A stretch of DNA of 24,034 bases from JAGNHB01 sp964436005 (GCA_964436005.1 CAYTBK010000058.1:1-24034); one strand, 5' to 3'; shown: positions 7,633 to 14,638, numbered from the stretch's first letter. The notes: generated from the sequence alone by a model not told the origin. Numbers and translations are program-made.

Positions 7633-8238
7633 CTATTCGTAGAGTTCCGCTGACTTTTCCCCCCGCAATTTTCCATGGAGGAGGAGGTTCGTATCTGCCG
7701 GATGGATGTTCTCCCCGCTGCGGGGAATGTAGTGCAGAGTGGCAATCCAATGTCCGGGGATGTGGGAAAGGCCATGCTTGCGCCACTTGGCTGCATCTGA
7801 ATTGAGCCTGTGGAGCTCTTCCGCCGCCTTGACGATGTAGGCGTTGTACTTCTCCGAGATGGCGTCAAGGCGGAGCCTGCCGTATTCGGCCCATGCCTGG
7901 TCCGCTTCTTCGTCAACCTTCCCCTGGTCCTTCCGAAGCCGGTCAATGGCGATCTCTGCAGCGTCCCGCCTGGCCTGCAAATGCCCAGCCCTGGGGGAGA
8001 GGGCGGCAATCCGGACGGTCAACCGCTCCGCTTCCGCTTCGTCCTGGCGGAGGAATGCCTCCGTCCGTTCGGCCTCCAGGGCTTTGATTTCCCCGGTGAT
8101 GCCATCAAGGGCAGCCTGGGAGGAAGAGATTTCCGCCTCCCATTTCCGGGTTGCCCCTTCGGCCTCCTTCTGTCTTTCGTCGCATTCGAGCGCCAGCGCC
8201 AGCGTCGCCTTCATTTCCTTGTTGTGTTCCAGCTTCAT
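7633..8238 (-). CDS. Unknown coiled-coil protein
   Basis: A 201-residue protein. Residues about 1-130 are strongly helical and charged with coiled-coil spacing (KEMKATLALALECDERQKEA, then EIKALEAERTEAFLRQDEAE and RRDAAEIAIDRLRKDQGKVD). The last 60 residues contain a more globular segment (KWRKHGLSHIPGHWIATLHY). No signal peptide or known motif. It begins 9 bp after the stop of the 96-residue gene, with a G-rich stretch before the ATG. The coiled coil invites comparison with scaffold- or size-determination-type proteins of satellites, but nothing in the sequence proves that. Confidence 0.75.
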   Translation of the reverse strand: MKLEHNKEMKATLALALECDERQKEAEGATRKWEAEISSSQAALDGITGEIKALEAERTEAFLRQDEAEAERLTVRIAALSPRAGHLQARRDAAEIAIDRLRKDQGKVDEEADQAWAEYGRLRLDAISEKYNAYIVKAAEELHRLNSDAAKWRKHGLSHIPGHWIATLHYIPRSGENIHPADTNLLLHGKLRGEKSAELYE

Positions 8239-8247
8239 TCCCGCCCC

Positions 8248-8538
8248 CTACCATTCACACCGGGCAGGGACATGGAAGCGCCGTTCGTCCCCGTCGATTT
8301 CGTTCGGAAGCATGGGGATGGCCGGGATTCGCTCCAGTGGAGTGAACGTCCACGTCCACGCCTTTTCCGCCACGGAGAGGGACAACGCCCGGATCTCCTT
8401 CAGTTCCGCCGCCGCCAGGGCCAGGAGTCGGTTGTACTCTTGGCAATGCGTGGCGATGTCGGCCTTGACCTTCACCAGGTCGGAATCACTGTGGTCAACG
8501 GGGGGTTCTGCGCCTAAATAAATGGTTTCTTCAAACAT
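8248..8538 (-). CDS. Unknown 96-residue protein
   Basis: Unrecognised small soluble protein. The start is well supported: TAGGAGG lies 5 nt before ATG 8538. The N-terminal half is helical (DLVKVKADIATHCQEYNRLL, then ALAAAELKEIRAL), and the C-terminal part is aromatic- and proline-rich (EKAWTWTFTPLERIPAIP). It sits in the primase-to-terminase operon; function unknown. Confidence 0.68.
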   Translation of the reverse strand: MFEETIYLGAEPPVDHSDSDLVKVKADIATHCQEYNRLLALAAAELKEIRALSLSVAEKAWTWTFTPLERIPAIPMLPNEIDGDERRFHVPARCEW

Positions 8539-8575
8539 GATTACCTCCTAAAGGTTTTAGATTGATCCGATGGGT

Positions 8576-8746
8576 TCAATATGACTTTCCCTTGATAACG
8601 CGCCGATGCAGTTCCCTGGCGGCCAGCTTCGCCAGGACTGCCCCTCCCTTGGAAGGAGACCCGGCAAGGGCCTTGAGCGCCGCAGCGGAATGGCGCTTCA
8701 TTAAATCGACCGTGGTTTTCTTGACAACGTGCTTCAGGGTTTTCAT
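8576..8746 (-). CDS. Unknown 56-residue basic protein
   Basis: Starts MKTLKHVVKKTTVDLMKRHS and ends VIKGKSY. Its ATG (8746-8744) overlaps the primase stop TGA (ATGA), with GGAGG 7 nt upstream inside the end of the primase gene, so translational coupling is likely. The product is small, lysine- and arginine-rich and helical, which would suit a nucleic-acid-binding helper of the primase, but no family is recognised. Confidence 0.55.
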   Translation of the reverse strand: MKTLKHVVKKTTVDLMKRHSAAALKALAGSPSKGGAVLAKLAARELHRRVIKGKSY

Positions 8747-11616
8747 TTCAGCGCCTCCACAAATTGCAAAAATTCATTTCCCTGACTGGGTTTTTTTTCC
8801 GCGCATTCCGCGCAAGATTGATTTACCGGGACGATATAGAAAGTTTTCAAGCTGGAATCACCGGACACCATGAGCCGCTTTCCTTCGGAAACCCGGCCCC
8901 TTAACTTGTTCAGAACTCGCCCAACCCCTTTGACCGTAAGGTCTTCTCTCCTTTGCCGTCCGGAACGGAGAATATCCAGGGCAAACCTGATGTCATCCTC
9001 AACCGCAGACTCAAGGAACCGCTTTGCGGAAAACTGCCCGGTGAATGTCTGCGCCGCATGGCGGATGACCGTTGCGGCGGCTGCATCGTGCTCATCCAGC
9101 ATAGAGGCCATGGTCCGTTGCGTCGAAACAGGGTCTTCGCCAGTGATCCAAAGGACGGAGTTCCGGACAATCCGGCTCCAACTCTCAAAAGACCCCAGGG
9201 GGGGGCGGTCGGCACAAGGGCAGCCTTCGGCATGGTAGGCCGCCAGGATGGTAAGCGCAGCACCCAACAGGCGGCCTTTGACTTCATGAACATGGTGAAT
9301 GAGGTCAGGGTATTTAAAGCCCGTCCGGTCTTCGGGCTTGTCGGTCAAAGGCTCCAACCGGATCGGGATTGCCCGTCTGGTAGACTCCGCCGCCAGGGTG
9401 ACACCGTTCCCCGTACACATCCACACAGTGAAAGCAGGGGCGGTCATCACTTCGCTTTTCCCAAGGATGCGGTCACTGTAGAAGGGCCATGCCGTCACCA
9501 GGTTGTTCCAGAACCGCCCGCCGAATCCCTGCCCAAGTTCATCCAATAGGACCATCCTCTTCCCGGAAGACACCAGGGGAAGGAGGTTCTTCCTCAGTTC
9601 TTCTTGATCCCCCGATGCCTGGCTTGTGGGGGTCGGATGCCCCAGTGCAATGATTGATGTCAACGTCGAAAGAATGCCCTTCCCGGAACCGCGCAAACTG
9701 GCATCGTAGATGAAGAACGGAACCGGCCCGTCAATGGCAAACCTGGCCGCCAGGGTCAAGAGGTTCGCCAACCAGGCGGCCCGATGGGCCTCCGGTGAAG
9801 GGGCCTCGGCAAAGGGGAAGTCGGACACGATGTCGAACAGGGTAGCGCAAGCCGCCTCCGCATCCGCCCTGGTCGGGTGGGAGGGAACATCCAGGTTGAC
9901 CGGCCGCCCCTTGAAAAGAATGCCCGTGTCCGGATCGTAACCGGGTTCCGTCAAGATCCTTCCGCCAGGGAGGAAAATCGGCGTCTCGACTACGGCCCGG
10001 AGATTCCGCACTCCCGGCCAGGCCCCCCGGCGTTCTAGTACGATGGAAACCAACCATTCCGGAACCAGGCATGGCACTTCATCCGTTGAGCCGTCCTTGT
10101 ACACCTTGAGCCTTACAAACCTTGCTTGGCGGCTCAAGGCATCCCGCAGCCAAGGCGCCTTCGCATCCAGGATGGAGGGCCCGGCATCGCCTTCCACAAC
10201 ACGCACCAGGGAGCCGCCACGCTGGAATAGTTCGGTTTCCTTGTGGAGGATGGCAACCGCCCGGTCCGCCGTCCTGGCCTCGCAAGTGGAAACTACAACC
10301 CGCTCCCGGCTGTCTTTCGGAGTCGTTCCGGAGGGCGCTTTCCCGGTTTCTACGGTTTCTCCGGTTTCTACTACCTCCTTCGGGAGAGGATTTTTCTTCG
10401 CGGATTCCTCGACAAACAGCTTGAATGACGGTTCGAAGTAGCTTCTCAGCGCCACCCAGTTCTTCAATTCGCATTGGTCATCCTGTTCTGCGTGAACGTA
10501 TTCGACCCGGTGAGACGCCCCATGGTTAAGGGACGCCTCTTTCTGGCAAACCGGGCAAGCGGTCTTCCGCACCAAGACTTTTTCACCATCGGAATAGATG
10601 TCTTCTTGCGCTTCGGAAACATCCATGAAGTTCTGCCGGGCCCATTCGGCTAGGTCGCCATGGAAAGATGACGGGTTTTCGGCCCATACCGTCAACGCTT
10701 CCCTGGCGGAATCCAGGCCATGATTAGCGGCGTAGTCGTTCCAATCCACGTTTTCCGCTTCCCCGGCCGGGGGAAAGACGGCTCTCCCCCCGGTCAAGGA
10801 CGCCGCTTTCTCCGCCGCCTCCCGGCCGGGATTCTTCCCGTTTTCCGCTTCCGTCTTGCGGTCGTTGTCCCCGCAGACGATGAACTGTGCCGAGGGCCTT
10901 CGGGCTTTCAGCATGGCAGCCACCCTGGGCATGTTCCCCGCGTCAACGGTCGCTTCGACCGCCAGGTCGGCAGGGCAGCCCATCGCTTCGGCAACCGTGC
11001 ATCCGGTGGCGTATCCCTCAACCAGGGCGATCAAGGACGCCTCCTTGATGTCCCCATGGACAAGGATAATGCCTTCGGACTTCCGGCCGCCTTTGAACAA
11101 GCGCTTGCCGCCTATGGCGTCGATATGCTGCAAGGATTGGAGCTCTCCCGTTTCTGCATGGAGGACCGCCAGAACGAGCCGCCCATTGTCCAACCGTACA
11201 TCACCGTGGGGCTTGACGCCCTTCTTGACTAGGTAGGGGTGGGACTGGCCCTCCCCCAAAGGGGCGGCCTTCTCCCAAACGTCACGGGCCCTTTGTGCCG
11301 CTTCCCGTTGTTCCTCCGCCCTTGCCTTGGTGTCATCCGCCTTGGCCTTCGTCAGGAAGTTTGAATAGATGTCCCGCTCGGCTTGTGTCATGACGTCATG
11401 ACCCATGGCGCACCAGGTTCCATCCTGCCCGGTTCGCCAATTCTTGAAATATCCCGCCTGGATGCCGTCTGAATGGAATTTATAGGCCCCGTTTTCCGAT
11501 GCGGCTTTGTCTCCGTCAATGTGGAACCGGTGGATGATTCCATCCGGTATGATGTCCGGACGCCCAAGGCCCTTTTCGGCCAGGAAGTCTTGGAATTGTC
11601 TGATGGCGTCATTCAT
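8743..11616 (-). CDS. Toprim primase fused to an ATPase/helicase domain
   Basis: A 957-residue replication protein of the phage/satellite primase-helicase type. The N-terminal part resembles the mobile-element primase fold, with the Toprim signature ALVEGYATG (E200) and CGDNDRK (D250, D252). A zinc-ribbon-like cluster CPVC (354-357) with H and C residues to C382 follows. The C-terminal ATPase domain has Walker A RGSGKG (642-647, K646), Walker B RMVLLDE (687-693), sensor MCTGNG (733-738) and a paired-arginine ESTRRAIPIRL (744-754). It should prime and unwind the element's own replication. Start ATG 11616 (MNDAIRQF) overlaps the end of the 82-residue gene by 8 bp; the frame is open further upstream but that part is a shadow of the upstream gene. 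The C-terminal codons include one copy of the 50-bp ori-like repeat. Confidence 0.88.
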   Translation of the reverse strand: MNDAIRQFQDFLAEKGLGRPDIIPDGIIHRFHIDGDKAASENGAYKFHSDGIQAGYFKNWRTGQDGTWCAMGHDVMTQAERDIYSNFLTKAKADDTKARAEEQREAAQRARDVWEKAAPLGEGQSHPYLVKKGVKPHGDVRLDNGRLVLAVLHAETGELQSLQHIDAIGGKRLFKGGRKSEGIILVHGDIKEASLIALVEGYATGCTVAEAMGCPADLAVEATVDAGNMPRVAAMLKARRPSAQFIVCGDNDRKTEAENGKNPGREAAEKAASLTGGRAVFPPAGEAENVDWNDYAANHGLDSAREALTVWAENPSSFHGDLAEWARQNFMDVSEAQEDIYSDGEKVLVRKTACPVCQKEASLNHGASHRVEYVHAEQDDQCELKNWVALRSYFEPSFKLFVEESAKKNPLPKEVVETGETVETGKAPSGTTPKDSRERVVVSTCEARTADRAVAILHKETELFQRGGSLVRVVEGDAGPSILDAKAPWLRDALSRQARFVRLKVYKDGSTDEVPCLVPEWLVSIVLERRGAWPGVRNLRAVVETPIFLPGGRILTEPGYDPDTGILFKGRPVNLDVPSHPTRADAEAACATLFDIVSDFPFAEAPSPEAHRAAWLANLLTLAARFAIDGPVPFFIYDASLRGSGKGILSTLTSIIALGHPTPTSQASGDQEELRKNLLPLVSSGKRMVLLDELGQGFGGRFWNNLVTAWPFYSDRILGKSEVMTAPAFTVWMCTGNGVTLAAESTRRAIPIRLEPLTDKPEDRTGFKYPDLIHHVHEVKGRLLGAALTILAAYHAEGCPCADRPPLGSFESWSRIVRNSVLWITGEDPVSTQRTMASMLDEHDAAAATVIRHAAQTFTGQFSAKRFLESAVEDDIRFALDILRSGRQRREDLTVKGVGRVLNKLRGRVSEGKRLMVSGDSSLKTFYIVPVNQSCAECAEKKPSQGNEFLQFVEALK
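8765..8814 (-). repeat. Ori-like repeat, copy 2 (inside primase 3' end)
   Basis: The minus strand reads TGCGCGGAATGCGCGG followed by eight A and a C, identical over 25 nt to 12223-12247 on the plus strand, and 43 of 50 identical over the full length. It contains two tandem near-copies of (A/T)TGCGCGG next to an A-tract. It encodes AECAEKK near the primase C-terminus. Confidence 0.6.
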
Positions 11617-11857
11617 GTTCGCCGCCCTGCATATGCTTGGAGATGGCCATAAGGTCATCCTGGGTCTGCCCGAACATGCGGATAAGGGACATCTGGTAGC
11701 AGTCCCCCTGGGGTAGGCATATCCCCAGGTCGGAAAGCCGGACAACGGCATCCTCTATGATGTAGAGGTTCCCCCGAACGAGTTCCAACTTTTCACTGAT
11801 GTCTTCCAGGGTCTCATGAGAGAGGGTCAGGGCGGGAGAATCGGATCTTTTAGACAT
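11609..11857 (-). CDS. Unknown 82-residue helical protein
   Basis: First gene of the primase operon. ATG 11857 is preceded by ATGGAGG at 6 nt. The product (MSKRSDSPALTLSHETLEDI onward) is mostly helical and acidic in the first half, with no recognisable motif or membrane segment. Its end overlaps the primase start by 8 bp, so the two are probably co-translated. Confidence 0.65.
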   Translation of the reverse strand: MSKRSDSPALTLSHETLEDISEKLELVRGNLYIIEDAVVRLSDLGICLPQGDCYQMSLIRMFGQTQDDLMAISKHMQGGEHE

Positions 11858-11888
11858 GGCAAACCTCCATAGATAAAGTTTTAGCAGC

Positions 11889-11898
11889 CAAACGTTTG
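11889..11898. promoter_or_regulatory. Candidate operator palindrome upstream of the primase operon
   Basis: CAAACGTTTG is a perfect 10-bp palindrome lying 32 bp upstream of the 82-residue gene, between the minus-strand terminator and the ribosome binding site. This is a natural place for a repressor or activator site, but no partner protein can be named. Confidence 0.35.
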
Positions 11899-11900
11899 CG

Positions 11901-11924
11901 AAAAAGAAAAAGACCGGCAGTCTT
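11901..11924 (-). terminator. Candidate minus-strand terminator before the primase operon
   Basis: On the minus strand, AAGAC/GTCTT forms a 5-bp stem with a 5-nt loop followed by TTTCTTTTT. It would end transcripts coming from the int/xis side and separate them from the primase operon. The stem is short, so efficiency is uncertain, and the arms can also pair elsewhere (AGACTGCCGG recurs at 11970-11979). Confidence 0.45.
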
Positions 11925-12076
11925 GCTAAGGTCTCTATGGGAGAACCCGCCGCCCCTCACGGAAACGGCAGACTGCCGGCCAATGCCGGATACCTCAAAT
12001 TGTCCGAAACTACGAACGCCCCTTTCCGCCAGGATCGGGGATTGGGGCGCTTGGTGCCCCATAGAACCTTTTAGCA
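11924..12076 (-). ncRNA. Putative structured RNA in the 414-bp control region
   Basis: The 414 bp from 11858 to 12271 hold no convincing gene. Within them, 11924-11941 and 12057-12076 are long-range inverted repeats (TGCTAA...CTATGGG against CCCATAG...TTAGCA) that would close a roughly 150-nt domain. Inside are further hairpins: CCGGC/GCCGG around CAAT (near 11976-11989), CGCCCC/GGGGCG and GGGGC/GCCCC (12040s-12060). The minus strand is preferred because the terminator-like 11901-11924 follows it, but the fold could form on either strand. It matches no RNA family I recognise; it could be a leader/attenuator, a small regulatory RNA or part of an origin. Confidence 0.35.
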
Positions 12077-12122
12077 TCTCCTGCTTACCACACCCCGACC
12101 GGTGAAGGCAAGGGTTTTCCGC

Positions 12123-12152
12123 TTGCGAAGTTAGTACGCCTTCTGTTACAAT
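12123..12152 (+). promoter_or_regulatory. Candidate plus-strand promoter in the control region
   Basis: TTGCGA (12123-12128), an 18-bp spacer and TACAAT (12147-12152; five of six consensus bases). It points away from the primase operon, against all genes of the element, and a terminator follows about 30 bp later. Confidence 0.4.
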
Positions 12153-12181
12153 GCACTTAGATTGTTTTCGTTTGATGATTG

Positions 12182-12211
12182 CCCCAGGTTTGCCCCCTGG
12201 GGTTTTCTTTT
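12182..12211 (+). terminator. Plus-strand intrinsic terminator
   Basis: A 7-bp stem CCCCAGG / CCTGGGG with a 7-nt loop is followed by TTTTCTTTT on the plus strand. Every annotated gene nearby is on the minus strand, so it implies a short plus-strand transcript of about 50 nt starting near 12159. Confidence 0.6.
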
Positions 12212-12222
12212 CGGTCCGGGAA

Positions 12223-12272
12223 TGCGCGGAATGCGCGGAAAAAAAACTCGGTCGGGGAAATGGTTTTTTGGT
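12223..12272 (+). repeat. Ori-like repeat, copy 1 (control region)
   Basis: Two tandem AATGCGCGG units followed by an eight-A tract. The first 25 nt are identical to, and the full 50 nt 43/50 identical with, the minus strand at 8765-8814. The copies are inverted and about 3.4 kb apart, bracketing the primase operon. Confidence 0.6.
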
Positions 12273-12532
12273 CATTCTGCCATCTCCCAACCGGGCAAAT
12301 TCATGTTGGCCGTGCTTTCCAGGACTTCCCCTTCAATGTCAACCGGGCGGATTTCTTCCCACGGAGGCTCCCCGGACTTCCGCTTCTCTTTGCCTTCCTG
12401 GTCACGGTCGTATTCTTTGCACTCCACCAGGGCAAGGCAAATGACCGGAATTGATTCGCACCCATCGCAGGAGGTCACCAGGCCAGGAGGGGCGGGGATG
12501 ATCTGCTTGATTCTTGTCCTGACTACGATCAT
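12272..12532 (-). CDS. Unknown 86-residue protein
   Basis: Unrecognised. ATG 12532 follows the stop of the Xis-like gene by 4 bp, with AGGTGA overlapping that stop as ribosome binding site; an in-frame upstream ATG would overlap the previous gene. The product begins MIVVRTRIKQIIPAPPGLV, has a CDGC pair and a cysteine in LVECKEYD, then an acidic tail. The cysteines could bind metal, but spacing fits no motif I know. It is the last gene before the structured control region. Confidence 0.6.
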   Translation of the reverse strand: MIVVRTRIKQIIPAPPGLVTSCDGCESIPVICLALVECKEYDRDQEGKEKRKSGEPPWEEIRPVDIEGEVLESTANMNLPGWEMAE

Positions 12533-12536
12533 GGCG

Positions 12537-12740
12537 TCACCTGGCCTTCGAGGCAAGCCAACGATCAACGGCCAGGGGGTCCAGGTAGACGGACCGGCCG
12601 ACCTTCACAATTGCCTTGAAATCGGCCAGGCCGTTCAGTTCTGCAGTGAAGATCCACCATCGGACAGAGCTCTTTTTCAGCTTCCGTTCTAAACAGAATT
12701 CATCAACTCTCTTGAGTCGGGCGGAAAGGCTTTCCTCCAT
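12537..12740 (-). CDS. AlpA/Xis-like winged-helix DNA-binding protein
   Basis: A 67-residue protein of the small MerR-like/excisionase type: an N-terminal helix pair (ARLKRVDEFCLERKLKKSSV), a central segment (RWWIFTAELNGLADFKAIVK) and a wing ending VGRSVYLDPLAVDRWLASK, which is the common closing pattern of phage and island excisionase-like proteins. It probably directs excision by bending att DNA or activates element transcription as AlpA does in satellites. ATG 12740 is chosen because GGAG lies 6 nt upstream; a TTG at 12752 is possible. Xis-like genes near the integrase are usual; here one gene lies between. Confidence 0.62.
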   Translation of the reverse strand: MEESLSARLKRVDEFCLERKLKKSSVRWWIFTAELNGLADFKAIVKVGRSVYLDPLAVDRWLASKAR

Positions 12741-12825
12741 AACTGTCTCCAATGCGTGAAATATTGGCTAGCGCCTACGCATATGGACAGTTTCTTCCGG
12801 CAGAAGATGGGGGGGGAATAATTAC

Positions 12826-13470
12826 TTATGGGTGGCGTCTTTTCAAATGCTTGTTATGATTAGGCTTGATGCTGTTTTTACTTGGCAATGTTACAATTTT
12901 GTGAAGAGTGCAAATTTTTCGACGTTTCAAAAAACTTTTCTTTTCCTGTCTCCATTCTTCTTTAGAAAGATGCAACCAAAGAATTTTGTTGATGCTGGGA
13001 AATACTTCGGCAACTAAGAAGTCGTAGAAGTCCCTACGTCGAATTTTAGGAATACGGGTCTCATCCAACCATCTCAAGATGTTTTCAAAAAGAATGGTAG
13101 CGGAACCCTCCTTTGGTGGCCTCCCTGCGCTTCGTTGAACCATTGTCCAGCATACTCCGTCACTCGAAATGATTGTACTTGCTAGATTAAGCCATTCTTG
13201 GCGCGTGAGAACCTTCCATTCTTCGACCCAATATTTATTGTTTATCAAGTGTTTATACAGCTTTTCGGTTCTTCTTGCTCTGCGAAGCATCCCCATTTCC
13301 CGCCGCCCGAAATCAATCCAAGGGCGGATTGCTCTCTTCATGTCAAGCCATGGTTGGATTGCTTTCTTCATGTCGCGCAACGGCTTCATTGCTTTCTCCA
13401 TGTCAAGCAACGGTCTTACTGCTTTCTCCATTTGGGAAAACTCTTTCATCATCAGTTCGGCGCTATTCAC
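12826..13470 (-). CDS. Unknown 214-residue protein with tandem 10-residue repeats
   Basis: Unrecognised. Residues 14-53 are four 10-residue repeats (MEKAVRPLLD, MEKAMKPLRD, MKKAIQPWLD, MKRAIRPWID). A basic segment follows, then a tryptophan-rich globular region (KYWVEEWKVLTRQEWLNLAS; SAGRPPKEGSATILFENILR; RRDFYDFLVAEVFPSINKIL) and a strongly basic tail. The gene is clearly more AT-rich than the integrase and primase genes, suggesting separate acquisition. The GTG start at 13470 overlaps the integrase stop by 8 bp; ATG at 13452 or 13449 is also possible, as no start has a strong ribosome binding site. Between int and xis, it may be accessory cargo such as a defence or superinfection gene, but that is a guess. 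Confidence 0.65.
   Translation of the reverse strand: MNSAELMMKEFSQMEKAVRPLLDMEKAMKPLRDMKKAIQPWLDMKRAIRPWIDFGRREMGMLRRARRTEKLYKHLINNKYWVEEWKVLTRQEWLNLASTIISSDGVCWTMVQRSAGRPPKEGSATILFENILRWLDETRIPKIRRRDFYDFLVAEVFPSINKILWLHLSKEEWRQEKKSFLKRRKICTLHKIVTLPSKNSIKPNHNKHLKRRHP
13312..13431 (-). repeat. Four tandem 30-bp repeats inside a coding sequence
   Basis: Four degenerate 30-bp units, each encoding M(E/K)KA(V/M/I)(R/K/Q)P(L/W)xD. The period is an exact multiple of three and the frame is kept, pointing to duplication within a gene. Confidence 0.8.
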
Positions 13471-14527
13471 CGAAGGCCCCCGCCGCCATGGTCTTCACCC
13501 TTTCCCGCAGTCGCCCGGAATCAAGGTGAGCGTACCGCTTTACCATTTCAAAATTTGAATGCCCCAAGAGTTCGGCCAACTCCGCCAGAGATGCCCCTTG
13601 CGCCAGCATGGCGGAGGCGTAGCAATGCCGAAGGTCATGGATGCGGAGGTCTTGCAGCCCGGTGGCCCTTGTGGCTTTCTGCCAGGCTTTTTCCATGTAG
13701 CCAATGGGCCGGGAGAGATCCAGGGGAGAAGGGAAAACGTATTCGCTTATCGCCTGCCGGGCCGAATAAAGCTCTTGCAGCATCGCCAGGGAAGCGCCCG
13801 TGAAGAACAGGGTCCGGGCTTTCCGGGTCTTCACCATTCCCGCCTCCAAGGTTGCGGTTCCATTTGTTAGGTCGATTTGCTTCCACTTGAGGCGAGAGAT
13901 TTCCTGATACCGCGCTCCCGTGTAAAGGAGAAGGAGAACCACGGGATAAAGGGTCCGGCCATATTCCTGGCAGGCTTTCAGCAGGCGCTCCCGCTCTTCC
14001 GGCGTCAAGAACTTCTCCCGCCCGGCAGACGGGGCGGGCTTTTCAACGGAGAAGGGAGTTTTCTTGATCCAATGCCATTCTTTGATGGCGACCGTAAAGA
14101 CCCGCTCCAGGATTTGAAGGTATTTCCGGGCCGTTGTTGGAGAGCAAGGCCCCTTCCCCTCCGCTCCGCTTCCTTCCGTCAAGAGGGCGCTTTTCGCCTC
14201 GGCAACAACCGGGCTTGTCACCTTTGGCAAATACAAATGCCCCAACCTGGAGGACCACCAGAGCAACCGGCAAAGGTTCGTGCTTTGGGTCGCATCCACG
14301 TTCCGGGGGAGAGTTTCTTTGATGTAGCGGGCGATTGCCTCTTTAAGGGTCCGCTTCGCGCCGACCCCTTCCGGCTCATAACGTCCGGTTGAGATGTCCG
14401 CCTCCACCTGGGCGGCCCATCGTTCGGCCAATGTCCGGGTTCGGAAACTGCGCCGGATCTTCTTCAGTCCTCGGCGTTGAATCCAGGCGTCCCAAGTCCC
14501 GTATTTGTTCTTTCGGATACTCGCCAT
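13463..14527 (-). CDS. int: Tyrosine recombinase integrase of the element
   Basis: A 354-residue phage-type integrase. The N-terminal AP2-like arm-binding region (MASIRKNKYGTWDAWIQRRG) is followed by a core-binding SAM-like domain (about 55-165) and a catalytic domain. Catalytic signatures are R in TGARYQEISRL, K in MVKTRKARTL, HDLRHCYAS, LLGHSNFEMVKRYAHL with GH and the nucleophilic tyrosine in RYAHL. It sits beside attR, reading inward, and should recombine the tRNA-Lys site. ATG 14527 is preferred over ATG 14539 because GGGGG lies 5 nt upstream and integrases of this group begin MASIR-like; the candidate promoter at 14558-14587 allows either. Confidence 0.94.
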   Translation of the reverse strand: MASIRKNKYGTWDAWIQRRGLKKIRRSFRTRTLAERWAAQVEADISTGRYEPEGVGAKRTLKEAIARYIKETLPRNVDATQSTNLCRLLWWSSRLGHLYLPKVTSPVVAEAKSALLTEGSGAEGKGPCSPTTARKYLQILERVFTVAIKEWHWIKKTPFSVEKPAPSAGREKFLTPEERERLLKACQEYGRTLYPVVLLLLYTGARYQEISRLKWKQIDLTNGTATLEAGMVKTRKARTLFFTGASLAMLQELYSARQAISEYVFPSPLDLSRPIGYMEKAWQKATRATGLQDLRIHDLRHCYASAMLAQGASLAELAELLGHSNFEMVKRYAHLDSGRLRERVKTMAAGAFGE

Positions 14528-14557
14528 GATTGCCCCCATTCACTATGAATCAAGGCA

Positions 14558-14587
14558 ATCATACGCCTATTTTTTCCCGCATTACAA
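14558..14587 (-). promoter_or_regulatory. Candidate int promoter overlapping an arm-type site
   Basis: On the minus strand TTGTAA (14587-14582), an 18-bp spacer and TATGAT (14563-14558, five of six consensus bases) precede the integrase start by about 30 bp. The -35 lies inside the 21-bp arm-type repeat, so integrase binding could repress its own gene. Confidence 0.5.
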
Positions 14588-14602
14588 CAGAATTTACCAC
14601 AG
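14582..14602 (+). repeat. Candidate integrase arm-type site, right end
   Basis: The sequence is TTACAACAGAA, then TT, then TACCACAG, the partner of 5088-5108 in direct orientation. An inverted part-copy (CTTCTGTGG) occurs near 14619-14627, matching CCACAGAAG of the left site. Confidence 0.55.
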
Positions 14603-14638
14603 CAGGCATTCTTTCCCGCTTCTGTGGCCGTTTTCGCC

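Noticed and set aside
11850..12290. A 146-residue minus-strand open frame across the control region
   Set aside because: It has no ribosome binding site, overlaps the end of the 86-residue gene, has low-complexity composition, and runs through hairpins, a terminator and the ori-like repeat.
12162..12692. Plus-strand open frames opposite the Xis-like and 86-residue genes
   Set aside because: They overlap better-supported minus-strand genes and would have to read through the plus-strand terminator at 12182-12211.
13312..13431. CRISPR-like array with a 30-bp period
   Set aside because: The repeats are directly adjacent without spacers, are degenerate, and keep the reading frame of a 214-residue protein.
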